A DNA stretch of 64,000 nucleotides from Effrenium voratum (Eukaryota > Sar > Dinophyceae > Suessiales > Symbiodiniaceae). The translations under genes were made by a program, and so were the position numbers. Where the stretch lies: assembly GCA_963377175.1 (NCBI GenBank), contig CAUJNA010002990.1, positions 485,803 through 549,802 of the forward strand. Direction: 5' to 3'. The notes beneath the pieces are model-generated. The model had not been told where the DNA came from, did no database searches, and saw only the letters and a list, made by a program, of their open reading frames with translations. Below are positions 41,426 to 51,148 of this stretch, piece after piece (position 1 is the first letter of the stretch; each line of letters begins with the position of its first letter).

Positions 41426-41712
41426 TGGCCCCAATGTTTTGCCTTTTTTTCCTTTGCTGAGCGCAACTTGCGCAACTGTTTCGTGCAGGAACAACCTTTG
41501 TTGCGAGAGAGTAATCTGATTCTTAACAACGCGTAGCAACACCTTGGGCAACTTGGTGACCATTGGGTGGCCTTTCTGACAACTTCATGATCCTTGTGGT
41601 GGCGCTGTTAAAGTGGCTGACTTTTTCCGGTAACTTGAACAGAATGCTCAACATGCTACCTCAAATACTCTTGGCAATTGAGTCAGTGGTTCTGCACGCT
41701 TGCCTTGCGCAT

Positions 41713-42141
41713 CGCCAAAGGCACCCATCGACAAGCTCCAGCGTGGTGCGTCCGCCATTGCGGGGATTGCTCATCCGGTCGGGGCCAATGGACAAAATCT
41801 TGGCAGGGCAGAAGACTTGGGAGATTCGGAACTCGCACTGCCGCATCCTCCAGGCCGGGGCAGAGTTCTATTTGCTGCGGATTCTTCCGAAAGAGGAGAG
41901 GAGAAATTCTTTCGGGCAGTGTTGTTGCCAAGTTGCGGGAATAGCTGTGTTCGAAGGGAACACTTTTGTGCAACATGCGACGTTTGATAAGTTCTTTGAC
42001 TACCACCTCGTCCATCCACAAGACTATGCGGCCATGCGAGCTAATTGGAAGAAAGACGCAGGTGGATGCATTGCTTGGAAGATACGCCTTCGGAGTCAGC
42101 TGCAGCCCCCTCGGTATTTGCCCTTGTCGTCGCAGGACTTG
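41713..42141 (+). CDS. Gene B: ASCH-like (PUA-fold) domain exon
   Basis: Reads RPPLRGLLIRSGPMDKILAG, then QKTWEIRNSHCRI, a segment with LLRILPKEERRNS, VAGIAVFEGNTFVQHATFDK and a closing IAWKIRLRSQLQPPRYLP. The I/L-L-x-G-x-K-T-x-E-x-R signature is that of ASCH domains, beta-barrel relatives of PUA domains thought to bind RNA or modified nucleotides. The start is at a possible acceptor (cgccaaag|G). The end is a GT donor (GACTTG|GTTAGC) in phase 0, matching the next exon's phase. The order places this domain N-terminal to the methyltransferase in one predicted product. Confidence 0.65.
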
Positions 42142-42310
42142 GTTAGCGGGACTTGGTTGGCGGGCGGTCGTAGGTTGACAGGGACTGGCGCTTTCAACTT
42201 GCAACATGTGCAACTGCTAGCCAACATTTGTAAACCCAACGAACCAACGCCGTAAGCTGAAACCCTTCTTCTAAATAATCCAACAATGCCTGTTTCTTGT
42301 TACTTTTCAG

Positions 42311-42499
42311 ATTTCTCCAGATTTGCCAGAGGAGATTTGGTACAAGTTTCGTTGGGAAGACACTTTCGAGAACAAGGATGATCTCATCCCATTGGCGGCC
42401 TCGGCCAAGTCCGCAGAGACTGCCATTGCGGGCAGCAACGACGTTGACGTTGCTGCTCAACTGGCGGAGGAGTTGCTTCAGGAGTTGCGGGAAAGCCGG
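42311..42499 (+). CDS. Gene B exon: acidic helical linker
   Basis: Exactly 63 codons, phase 0 on both sides, between tacttttcag and an ideal AGCCGG|GTGAGC donor. Reads ISPDLPEEIWYKFRWEDTFE and ends DVAAQLAEELLQELRESR. Boundaries are among the clearest in the window. No domain is recognised; it links the ASCH-like domain to the methyltransferase part. Confidence 0.7.
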
Positions 42500-43086
42500 G
42501 TGAGCCAATCGCAGAACGCAGGAGCACGGGCGCGAAGCTTGGGCGAAACCGTGTTGCCGTGCTGTGTTGCGCACATTGTCCCACGCAGCTGTGACCGTTG
42601 TGACGCTCAGTTTGGAGTTGCGCTTCATAGCTCATTGCTTTTCCACTACTCTTCGTTTTTGAATGTTCTTGAAGTTCTACTATCGTGCTGAGTCTGAGTG
42701 GTATTTTGGCAGTTGCGACGCGCAGCGTGTAGCATGTGCAGTGCTTTTTGCTAGAATGCATCTGGTAATGTCCGGTAGGGGGACAAACTTGAGAGGCTTT
42801 CACAGTTTTCACAGGCCAACGAGCTGCTGGATTGAAAGACCAGGTGACAGATTTAGTGGCATGAGTCATGAGTGAAGATGCTGGACCGGTATATACGGGA
42901 TCGAAGCAACAAGGTAGTACGTAGTGCAGCAGAGCCGTAGGGCTGTAGAGGTAGAGTCGTAGAGCAGGTTAAATAGCAGACAGTGGCAGAACAGTGCAGG
43001 GCGCAGGTTGTCTTTCCAGCGTTCGTGTCTTGAGCGTTTGGTGTTATGCTTGTGCGCCCCTTCAGTCTCCAGTGAACGCAGGAAAG

Positions 43087-43596
43087 CCGCAGCTTCCGGC
43101 AGCGCAACGCCAAACCAAGTTGAGCGCTTTCACGCAGCCAAAGTCGAAGCAGCCAGATCCGGCACCGGTGCCCAGCCGCGCAGATCGTGCAGCGCAAGGC
43201 CCAGAAGGCGCCAAAGTGGCTGAGCTAGCAGCTGCTGTGGATGTGGAAGGTGAAGAAGGGAAGTTTGGCGACGAGGAGCTGGCTGCTGCAGCCCGGGATA
43301 TGGGGCTGACCAGATGCGAATTCCAAGGCGCCGGCAACGAAAAGGCAACACGATCTTTGAAAGAGGCGGTGCTGTTCTACGAATCCTTTCTGGATGAAGT
43401 GGTGGCCGCTTCAGAAGATGAACTTCCGTCTTCAAGCCCTGGTAGGAGATATGACCCAGCTCGCTGCTCTCTAGATTCATTGGCCGACTGGCTGGAAGAC
43501 GCAACGCACAGCTCTGCTTTTTCAGGAATTGCGGCGCCCGAGACTGCGCTTTTAGGTTTTCATCACGCGCTTCAAGCCCGCTTGCCTAAGCGAAAG
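43087..43596 (+). CDS. Gene B exon: PIP-box-like motif and methyltransferase motif I
   Basis: 170 codons, phase 0 to 0, from gcaggaaag to a GC donor (CGAAAG|GCACTG). The N-terminus QRQTKLSAFTQPKSK resembles a PCNA-interacting (PIP) box, Q-x2-L-x2-F. An acidic helical region follows. Near the end FSGIAAPETALLGFHHALQA fits C5-methyltransferase motif I (F-x-G-x-G/A), the S-adenosylmethionine-binding loop. An internal ctgctttttcag|G just before GIAAP is a rival acceptor and could trim this exon. The frame closes with TGA soon after the predicted donor. Confidence 0.65.
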
Positions 43597-43976
43597 GCAC
43601 TGCCGTGGGCTGGGGGCTGACCCTGACCCAAGAGATGCTAAGCGACTGCAAGACCATTCGCAGAGAGCTCGTTTCCAACCGAAAACGCTATCCAATTGCA
43701 ATTTGCCCTCATGATTCTCACGTGTCCAATTTCAAATGCTACCTGTTTTTCAGTTATCAGCCGAGCATCCTTCTAGTTGCTGTAGGCTGTAGGCCCAACC
43801 CTGGACCCTGGATTGCACATGGTGCAGCGTTCAGGTGTTCGCTGTGCTCATGTTCAATGTTGAGTCCACGGCTTTCTTTCTGCGGGAAAAGCCGGAAAAA
43901 GCTTTCTAATGTCGGCTCGAAGCGGTTTAAACCCCGAGCTTTTGCTTGTGGTGTGGCCTGGTTGTTCTTCCTGCAG

Positions 43977-44482
43977 GTGGCGCTCCCCAAGTTGCTGAGC
44001 TTTTGCGAATGGAACACAGAATGCCAAGCTGAGTTGGAGACGCTTGCTTGCGGCATCGAGCAGAACACGTGCATTTTCACTGACATTGCCCAGTTTTTCC
44101 GCCCAGAGCTCTACGAAGTGCTTGAAGAGTTGAAGAAGAAGCCGTCGATGGCTGTGGAAGTTCTCAGCCCACTCTTGGCTGCCCAAAGCGCCATGCGGAG
44201 GAAGGCGCACTGCGCGCGCCACAGCAAGCTATGCTTCATTGGCACAGCAAGAATGCACACGGCAGGAAGCAGTTGCACTGCCCACAGCAAACAAGGGAAG
44301 CAGTTGGGGCTGGCAGACCCCAATGTGCTTCACCTTTTAGCGTGGATCGGACTGAGGCTGGAGGTGCAGGAGTATGAAATAAGTTTGGAGAACGTTGAGA
44401 GCTTCCCATCTCACATTCTGGAGCGGCTCCTGGGCAAGTACTACGTGATAGAGTCGCAGGTCATGGATCCAAGAATGTTTGG
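43977..44482 (+). CDS. Gene B exon: C5 methyltransferase motifs II, III, IV, VI
   Basis: Starts after ttcttcctgcag and reads VALPKLLSFCEWNTECQAEL (motif II, C-E-W), CIFTDIAQFF (motif III, T-D-I), AGSSCTAHSKQGKQLG (motif IV with the catalytic Cys; the usual Pro before it is Ser) and ISLENVESFPSHILERLLGK (motif VI, E-N-V). The catalytic Cys codon is near 44274 and ENV near 44390. A C5 MTase transfers a methyl group from S-adenosylmethionine to cytosine in DNA. The exon ends in phase 2 at TTTGG. Only a GA donor there (TTTGG|GAACTT) continues the protein into motif VIII. Confidence 0.8.
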
Positions 44483-44665
44483 GAACTTGGGCAGCACAGC
44501 AGAGCAGTTTTTGCAAGACCTTTTTTCTTCTCAAGCGAGGCAAAGCCTCATCATAGCCTCATTGCGATGAATTGCAAACTGCCGGTTGCAACTCCTAGGC
44601 TAGGCTCCCTTTTCTTTTTGCCAGTTGCTCAGCTCCGTTGCTCGCAGCAAGAACCCCACCGCCAG
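44483..44665 (+). other. Gene B intron with GA donor
   Basis: A 183-nt intron inferred from protein continuity: ...MFG joins to MPCARVRKYHRL, rebuilding the G-x-P-x2-R-x-R-K-Y form of motif VIII, when TTTGG is spliced to GATGCC after ccaccgccag. The reading frame otherwise runs to a stop at 44568. GA-AG introns are known in dinoflagellates. Confidence 0.55.
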
Positions 44666-45035
44666 GATGCCGTGCGCCAGAGTGCGAAAGTACCATCGGC
44701 TCCGGCATCGAGCCGTTGCCGTGCAAGAGGTCTCCCCACTTGCGCGGTTCCAACAACGGTTCCAGCGAGCTGCTATGTGGTCATGGCGGGAGTTGCTGTT
44801 TCAGCATATGTTCAAGGATGGCGTCTTGCAGAACGAGTACGAGCGTGAACTTCAATGGGCCTCCTCGCGCTCTTTGAGCATGACCCACGCGTTTGGTGAC
44901 GAAAAGGAGGCCGCTGCCTCTGCCTTGGACACGATCATCAAGCACTATGGCGTGGACAGGGTTTCTGCTGCCAAGGCGAGCCTCCGCAGTTGCTTTGCAC
45001 GGCCAAAAGGCAGATTCATTGACTCTACTGACAGT
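44666..45035 (+). CDS. Gene B exon: motif VIII and target-recognition region
   Basis: Begins MPCARVRKYHRLRHRAVAVQ (motif VIII, R-x-R), then VSPLARFQQRFQRAAMWSWR, FKDGVLQNEYERELQWASSR and CFARPKGRFIDSTDS. This segment corresponds to the variable target-recognition part. Length (1 + 369 nt) keeps phase 0 at a GT donor (GACAGT|GTGGCA); GACA|GTGTGG is an alternative. An adjacent Arg/Lys/Trp-rich composition fits DNA contact. Confidence 0.65.
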
Positions 45036-45325
45036 GTGGCAGCTGCTACACTCAACATGACTCAACATCCAGTTGCTGTCTTGGTTGATTGACAAATTGA
45101 TTGACGCATGACTGGAAAACCGGGAAATTTGTCAGACGTGTTGAAGTGTTGGGCAGGTCAAGAGTGTAGGGGTACTTAGTGCAGTGCTGGGGGGTAATTA
45201 CTTTGTGTCATTTGTCAATGGATCTTGCGTTGGGGTCTTGCACCCCTGCGCGTTGTCGCAGAAAAAACAATCTACTAGTTACTAGTAGCGAATTCCAGCC
45301 TTATATCTGTCAGTCCGTCGCGCAG

Positions 45326-45535
45326 GATGCGATTGTCAGCGCGGGCGGTCCGGCTAAGCAGCCTTTCCTCGCGGCCCTGAATGTCACTGAGGTTGAGATG
45401 AGATCAAAATACTCGGAGCGTTTTCCAGCACAGGCATGGCAATTGAACCAGAACCCAGCAAAGGGCCACGGGATGCGGTCTACGGACTTGTGGTTGCACA
45501 CCTTGATCCACAACCTTGGGTTGATTCTGATCGGC
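45326..45535 (+). CDS. Gene B exon: methyltransferase C-terminal region
   Basis: Exactly 70 codons in phase 0 after gtcgcgcag|G. It ends with AQAWQLNQNPAKGHGMRSTD and LWLHTLIHNLGLILIG. The L-N-Q-N-P-x-K-G-H-G / T-L-I block is one I associate with dinoflagellate C5-methyltransferase-like proteins (from memory). The donor is GGC|GTTAAG. Confidence 0.6.
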
Positions 45536-45997
45536 GTTAAGATTGCAGTGTTCAGTGTTCAGAATATTGTTCTTTCCAAGTTGCCAAGTTGACAATCGCC
45601 TGTGTTTTTTTTGCAGTTCTTTGTTCTTTGGATTCTTTGGCTGCGCGGCCGTGCGTCCTGCGTTCTGCGTGCTGGGAGTTGCAGTTGCGCTTTTCCTCTT
45701 TGGCAAGTAAGTCAAGATGAGGCTTGTTGGCGCTTAACTGCGCCTAACTCAGTCGTAGAGGCTGTAGAGGTGTCTTGTCCTGCGTCCTGATGTGAACTTG
45801 ATGGGCTTGATGGAGACAATTTGAGACCAATTGAGATAACACTCGCACAAAAAAGCAAACCGACAGAGTTTAAGCGCACTTGGGTCACTTGATTCACCGG
45901 GGTGTCAGAGGAGGCCTCCCTTACTGTAAGGATCTGGGTCGATGATGTCTTGAGCGTCGACCCGTACATTTGCCCGGTCAACTTCCCTGGCAATCAG

Positions 45998-46255
45998 CGG
46001 GCAGCGTCGCGGTGGCTCTTTGCAACTGAATGCTTGTTGTCGCAGTGCTTCCCGGTCCACCCTGGCCTGCACGCTGATTTCCGAATCAGCTGCTTCAATT
46101 TCCCTCGCGAAGCCCGAAAACCGCGGCAGGCTTGCTCCCAAGCAGGCAACAGCATGAACGTGATTTGCCCCTACATTTGCGTGCTGCATTCTGCAGCTTG
46201 CTGGCGAGCAGCGGCAGCTACTGACAGGACGAGTTGGAAGCCCTTGACTTCTTGA
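45998..46255 (+). CDS. Gene B exon: methyltransferase motif X
   Basis: Starts in phase 0 after aatcag and reads RAASRWLFATECLLSQCFPV (the R-x-L-x3-E-x2-x2-Q-G-F-P region, with Cys for Gly), then FPREARKPRQACSQAGNSMN and VICPYICVL. A-G-N-S-M is motif X, which completes the cofactor pocket. The frame stops at TGA 46253-46255, but a Lys/Arg-rich exon at 46992-47176 may be the real terminus. Upstream, WVDDV in the same frame is outside the predicted exon. Confidence 0.75.
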   Translation, partial: RAASRWLFATECLLSQCFPVHPGLHADFRISCFNFPREARKPRQACSQAGNSMNVICPYICVLHSAACWRAAAATDRTSWKPLTS

Positions 46256-46555
46256 GCTTGTGCTTTTGCAAACTTGCCGAACGCTTCCCAGTCTTGCTAT
46301 TGTTGTAGCTGTTGCGCGCTTGTTTTCACACGCTTTTTGAATGGGTGACGGTGACGAGTCTTGAAGGAGGGGGGCGGGGGTTCGGTCCTCCACACAAACT
46401 TGTGTTGATAGTTGATTGGCAATTAGGTTGAGCCGCGGGCCCTCATTTCAGTTTCAACTGCATCCTGATGAGGCCTGAGGACCCTGCCCCTGCTAACTAA
46501 GATTTGAAACTTGTTGTTTGGCCAGCTTAGAACGCGAACCCAGCCTTCCAGCTTG

Positions 46556-46567
46556 CCTGCTTGACTG

Positions 46568-46644
<77 letters not shown>

Positions 46645-46736
46645 AGCCCTTGTCACTTGGCTCTCTGCTGTGTTGAAAATTGGTCGTGATGTTGATGTTA
46701 CGGTGCAATGGTTCTTTCTGCCGCCTGGGTAACTAG

Positions 46737-46772
<36 letters not shown>

Positions 46773-46817
46773 GAGCGAGCGAGCGAGCGAGCGAGCGAGC
46801 GACCGAGCGAGCGAGCC

Positions 46818-46876
<59 letters not shown>
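46556..46876. repeat. Inverted pair of tetranucleotide arrays
   Basis: (CTGC)n and (TTGC)n at 46556-46640 are followed 100 bp later by (GCAA)n, (GCGA)n, (GCAA)n at 46737-46876. The two arrays are complementary and could form a long hairpin. Open frames here are artefacts. Confidence 0.95.
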
Positions 46877-46991
46877 TGTTAAGTTATCACCGGATTTGAG
46901 GGTGAGTTGCGAACAAGTGCAACTTCTTACATTTCTGAGTTGCGCAATAGCGTTGCAGTTTGGGCCACCAATAGCCTTCCTTCCCGCAGGA

Positions 46992-47176
46992 TTGTGGCGG
47001 AGGTGTCTCTGTTCCGGGATGCCTGCATGCAGCAGCAACACGCGGCCCATGTTGCCCAACAAGAACACTTGGCTGCAGCGGCAGAGGCAGCTCGGGCAGT
47101 AGCGTCTCTTCGTGCGCCAGAAGGCCCGAAAAAGCGGAAGCGCGGGAAAAGCGCCCCTTCGCCCCTTCGCCGTTGA
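46992..47176 (+). CDS. Possible terminal exon of gene B, basic tail
   Basis: Follows a ccttcccgcag|G acceptor. It reads VAEVSLFRDACMQQQHAAHV, a Gln/Ala-rich helix, then PKKRKRGKSAPSPLRR and TGA. The PKKRKRGK run is a classical-type nuclear localisation signal, which suits a DNA methyltransferase or another nuclear protein. The joining donor is unresolved. Confidence 0.45.
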
Positions 47177-48490
47177 CGAGTCTGAGGTGAGCGAGCCTAC
47201 GTGCTTTTCCCGCACATGTTTTGGAATTGCGATGCGCAACCGGCGGTGCCCAAAGCCAGCCAGACCTTGCTATGTGACTGCTATGTGGGATGGAGCAGCA
47301 GTCATGAGTCATGATGCCAGCTTTGCAATCCAAGCTTTCAACATTCGTGAATTTCTTGCGTTTCCCCAGTCAATGACGCTGTAAAGTTAAGTCATCGCTG
47401 ACTCACTGACTCGCTGGCTTGCGTTGCTGCTGCTGCGCTCTTGCTTCGGCGCGACTTTTGGCGCTGCTTTGGGCAGGTTGAACTTCCGAAGCAGCGCAGC
47501 AATCGGCAGTTGTCGCCACCTGAAAGTCCACGACTTGTTAGAACACTTGGCCTGTTACCGTTGTTACCAGACCGATGCAAACTCAGACTACCCCTTCGTT
47601 ATTTTGTCGAGTTGTTTGCTTCAGTGGCGCGGGCTATCAGATGCTGCAAATGATGTGCTATATTTCGGAGCCGCTGCGTAGGCAGGCCGGCTTCCTTTGT
47701 GCAACTCAACTCAGCAACGCAACTCATCATGTCTCAGCAACTTCGGATTGCAGGGCTCATTTTCCACTGGACAGATTGGCCCGCCCAAGGCTGAAAGGTG
47801 AAGCGTCGAGAAAAAATGGGGCCGGGTGAACTGAAGACTGAAAACTGATATTTTTGCACTGCGCCCAAAGGCCCTATGGTCTTATGGTCTGATTGTCGGG
47901 GAAAAGGCGGCCGTTCGGATGTTGGGTTTTTGGCATGTTAGCGCAGGTTAGCAGGTTTGGGTTTGTGTGGCGCCCTTCCGTGACAGGCGCAACGCTGGAA
48001 GTCCAGTTCGGCAGATCCTGAGATTGTGGCTGGGGCCTCGGGCGCTGGCTGACCCCGGTGTTGAGCTGAGAGGTTCGCTTTACAGCTTGAGCTTTGTTTT
48101 GACATTCGCCACCCGTGACTCTTCGTGCCGCATGCTTTTTGGGGTGACTAGTTGCGCTTGTGACTGCGCAGATATCCGGTTCTGTTTTCGGGCGGGCGGG
48201 AAGATTGTTCATTGTTGTTAGATACTTTTCATCAGTGTTTTGGCTTGTCGCTCATTCGCGATTTGGTTGAAGTCGACCATGTGGTACGGGACACCGTGTA
48301 GACTCCGTGTAGACGTTGTGCGACTGCAGACTTTGAGAGTTGCATGGATTCTGCCAGACTCGGCTCGAGGCGAGCCCACAAGTTCGTCAGAGTTTGCTTG
48401 GCTCGTCACTTGGGCCTGGCACCCTTTCAACTTTTTTGGCAAACCGGCAACCTTCACCTTTCCGCCACGTGTGGGCGTGGCTTGCAAAGC
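47177..48490. other. Between genes B and C
   Basis: Unique sequence with short open frames, none supported. No dispersed repeats of the flanking type. Confidence 0.5.
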
Positions 48491-48893
48491 ATGTCAAAGC
48501 GGTCTGCAAGGCAGCTTGCGCCTCAGGCCAGCGATGAAGGAAGCACTGGTGGCACTGCTGGCGCAATGCCCAGCCCCCGCAACACCGAGAAAAAGAGGAG
48601 ATTCAAGGCTGTTTCTGAGCCTGGCGCGGGGGATGGCAAGAAGTCTAAAAGCGCGAAGGAGGCTCAGTCCATTGAGGAGCTCTTTGGCGAGGAATGCGTG
48701 GGGGCCCTGAGGATTGAGCGCATCTTTGAGATTTTCGGGGAGCCAAAGAATGAGTACGTTGACATCCCCTGGTTCGATGAAGACGGCAAGCCGAATCTGA
48801 TTGCTGACCCATTGAACCGACCCTTGCAGCTCTCGACTGTAGCCGAGTACGAGCAACGGCTGTTTGCTTCGGGCCTTGCTGACGATTGCGCAG
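48491..48893 (+). CDS. Gene C exon 1
   Basis: ATG 48491 opens MSKRSARQLAPQASDEGSTG, then a Lys-rich patch (NTEKKRRFKAVSEPG, KKSKSAKEAQ) and an acidic-hydrophobic segment EELFGEECVGALRIERIFEI with WFDEDGKPNLIADPLNRPL. It ends in phase 1 at GCGCAG|GTGGCT, a strong donor. The first Met with a basic, probably nuclear-targeting N-terminus makes this the likely start of a third plus-strand gene. An in-frame extension upstream to 48344 is possible. Function unknown. Confidence 0.55.
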
Positions 48894-49070
48894 GTGGCTT
48901 GGTGGCGCAGTAGTGCTTTGCAGGCAAGTAGGCGCCAAGCAGACTCATGAATTTACTTTTTCCTTCAACGATGTTAGGGCTGCGCTTCTAACTTTAGGTG
49001 CTTCAGAATAGTTTGCCGGTCTCCTGAAAATATGAAGTTTCTGGTTTCGGTGAAAGTGTGTCAGTGTCAG

Positions 49071-49537
49071 GTTTGCCATGGCTGCGCTGGGGGAAAGGCG
49101 CGAAGGCGCGCAACTACCCGCTCCTGTGCTTGAGCTACAACCACAGGCGTCAGGCCTTTTACAACGCCTATTCCAGAGATCCGCAGCACCCAATGGTCCA
49201 ACAAGCCCTTCAGCATGGTTTGCGGCGGGCCCGAGTGCTTGGCAAAGACACGCCGAACTTCGTAGTCGAGTGGCTCTGCTCAGAGCACAATCGCCACCAT
49301 CAAGGAAGTGGTGAGACAGTCTGCGGGCTCTTGGGCGAAAGCCTCAAAGTGGAAGCCTCCTGGAAAAAGCGCTGTGCGTTGGAGGGCATCACCGCTCGAA
49401 ACCCGAACTACCAGAAGTTGTACGACGCCTTCGTCAGAACTCACTCTGAGGCTTTCAAAGAGACTGTGACGGCTTTCGGAGATGCCAAATCTTTGGCACA
49501 CACGCTTGAATTCTACGATGTGTATTCAGAATTTCAG
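49071..49537 (+). CDS. Gene C exon 2
   Basis: After gtgtcagtgtcag|G the frame continues from exon 1 in phase: GLPWLRWGKGAKARNYPLLC, LSYNHRRQAFYNAYSRDPQH and on to YQKLYDAFVRTHSEAFKETV, ending FYDVYSEFQ. Aromatic- and basic-rich, globular. The end is set at a possible GC donor (TTTCAG|GCCGGG), but the phase into exon 3 does not yet fit, so the boundary may be about 10 bases later. No family is recognised. Confidence 0.5.
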
Positions 49538-49759
49538 GCCGGGCCGCGGCGTGGCGGGGCAAGGTGGCGCTTAAGCCGCCTGTCTGGTTCTAGATTTTTG
49601 TCGGCGGGCTCTAAGCATTTTAAGGCGTTGGGCTTTGGGTTGGTCGCAACCATGCGACCAAGGTATTGCCAATGTATACAATGTTTCGGTCCGGTATTTT
49701 TCGTAAACAAGGGCATTCTGCGATCGGCTTTGTTTATCAGGTTTCCTTTCACATGCAGA

Positions 49760-50077
49760 GGAACGGTTGAGCTTATCAAGGCAACACTCAAACGCCAAAG
49801 CCAGACCGACTCAGACCGACCTTTTTGGGTTGAATTCACGTGTCAGCGTCGTGGAATGGTGTTTGGCAAGAGCCAAACGTTTATCTTTCCTGCGTCGCAG
49901 GACTGGCACCTGGCGCATGGCGACTTTCTGTGCGGCTTCAACCCTATGTCTGCGCTTTCGACAATGAACGCGATGGCCAATGTCATCGTCAAAGGCTTGA
50001 GAAGCTTCCACCCAAAGCCAGAAATTCGCGTTGTTCTTGCAGAGGCAATGAAGTTTTGCGCAGCTTGGCTAGGTGGG
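49760..50077 (+). CDS. Gene C exon 3 (probable)
   Basis: Reads GTVELIKATLKRQSQTDSDR, PFWVEFTCQRRGMVFGKS, then GFNPMSALSTMNAMANVIVK and VVLAEAMKFCAAWL, up to a GT donor (GGCTAG|GTGGGG). The acceptor is one of two AGs at 49757-49760. Globular composition; unrecognised. Confidence 0.45.
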
Positions 50078-50446
50078 GGGCCACGTATGCGGGGCAGGTT
50101 GGGGCAGCCACGTAATTTGGGGAGACGAAAACCAAATTGCCATGCTGGATGCTTGCCCAGTACCCATCCTGGCCAACCTTTCTTCTTGGGATGTAAAGCG
50201 GTTGAGTGTTTGAGGCTGAAGAAGATGGTAGAGTTTGTGTCTTTGGTTTGTTTGAGGGGTTGTGTGTGGGTTGGCAGTTGAGAATTCCTGAGCGCATTTT
50301 CCGAACCATGAGGGCAAGTGTTTGAGCGAACGACCTGGCACGCAGCTGGCAAACTCAGCAAACTTGCAGACCAAATGACTGAAGACTGAAGACTCATCTG
50401 GAAGAGTTGAAGCATTGCCTGCTAGAGCGTGCGTGTGTGCCCAGCT

Positions 50447-50583
50447 AAGGTTCCGTCTCTTGGAAGCGGGTCCCACCGGCATATCCCCTTCGTCTTCGAG
50501 CGGAAGGAGGACCGTGCTATGATGGCAAACATCATGACGCCCATGGGCGAATCCGTGACATTCAAGAAGCTGCTCAAATGCAA
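50447..50583 (+). CDS. Gene C exon 4 (possible)
   Basis: VPSLGSGSHRHIPFVFERKE then DRAMMANIMTPMGESVTFKK and LLKCK, with mostly G/C third positions, stopping at a possible GC donor (TGCAAG|GCTGGA). After it comes a repetitive Leu/Cys/Ala-rich stretch (50590-50990) that looks like intron. Confidence 0.4.
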
Positions 50584-51148
50584 GGCTGGAGCACCTACCT
50601 ACCTCGCCCTCGCCCTTTCATGTTTGCTGCCTTGCTTGAGCCTGCGATCCTCGGTTTGCCGTTTGCCGTTTGCCGTTTGGTTGCCTCTGCTTGGGCGCGT
50701 GCCTGCTTGGCGCTGCTTGGCGCGAGCCTCGTTGGCTCGCTGTTCTTTCCAGTGTCCGCTCGCTTTTCGTTTCCCTCGCCTGCTGTTCACGTCTCATTTG
50801 TCTCCTTTGCTGCCTGTGCTCTTTCCTCCTGCCGCTCTGGCCTCCAGAGCTTCAACGCTTCATTCTCGAGGCTTCGCTGCTTCCGCTGTTTTGCCTCGCC
50901 ACGCTGCCTACTGCCTGCTCGCGTTTCCATTGTGCTTGGCCGCAAGAAGTGAGCTCGGGCCAGGGTGTCGAATTTGGTTCGAGGTAATGTCCCCGAGTTT
51001 GTGTTTGCGACCCAAGTCAATTCGCAGAGCCAAACTGCTTTGAGTTTTCGGTTGATTGAAGGAAGTGAAGCGAAGCCTAGGTGGACGGCTGGCGCTCTAT
51101 CACTGAGTCGGAGTCATTTGTCATGTTCTGTCTAAGATCAATGATGCC

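Noticed and set aside
43740..43830. NPGP motif (VAVGCRPNPGPW) resembling a 2A ribosome-skipping peptide
   Set aside because: Only NPGP is kept; the required D-x-E before it is GCR, and the stretch falls in the predicted GC-AG intron 43597-43976.
45932..45960. WVDDV as a reverse-transcriptase YxDD box
   Set aside because: No other reverse-transcriptase motifs nearby; it lies just upstream of the methyltransferase motif X exon and outside its predicted boundary.
50590..50990. Leu/Cys/Arg-rich frame after gene C exon 4 as a membrane protein
   Set aside because: Repetitive TTTGCCGTTTGCCG and GCTTGG tracts, T/C-rich texture and loss of G/C third-position bias point to an intron.
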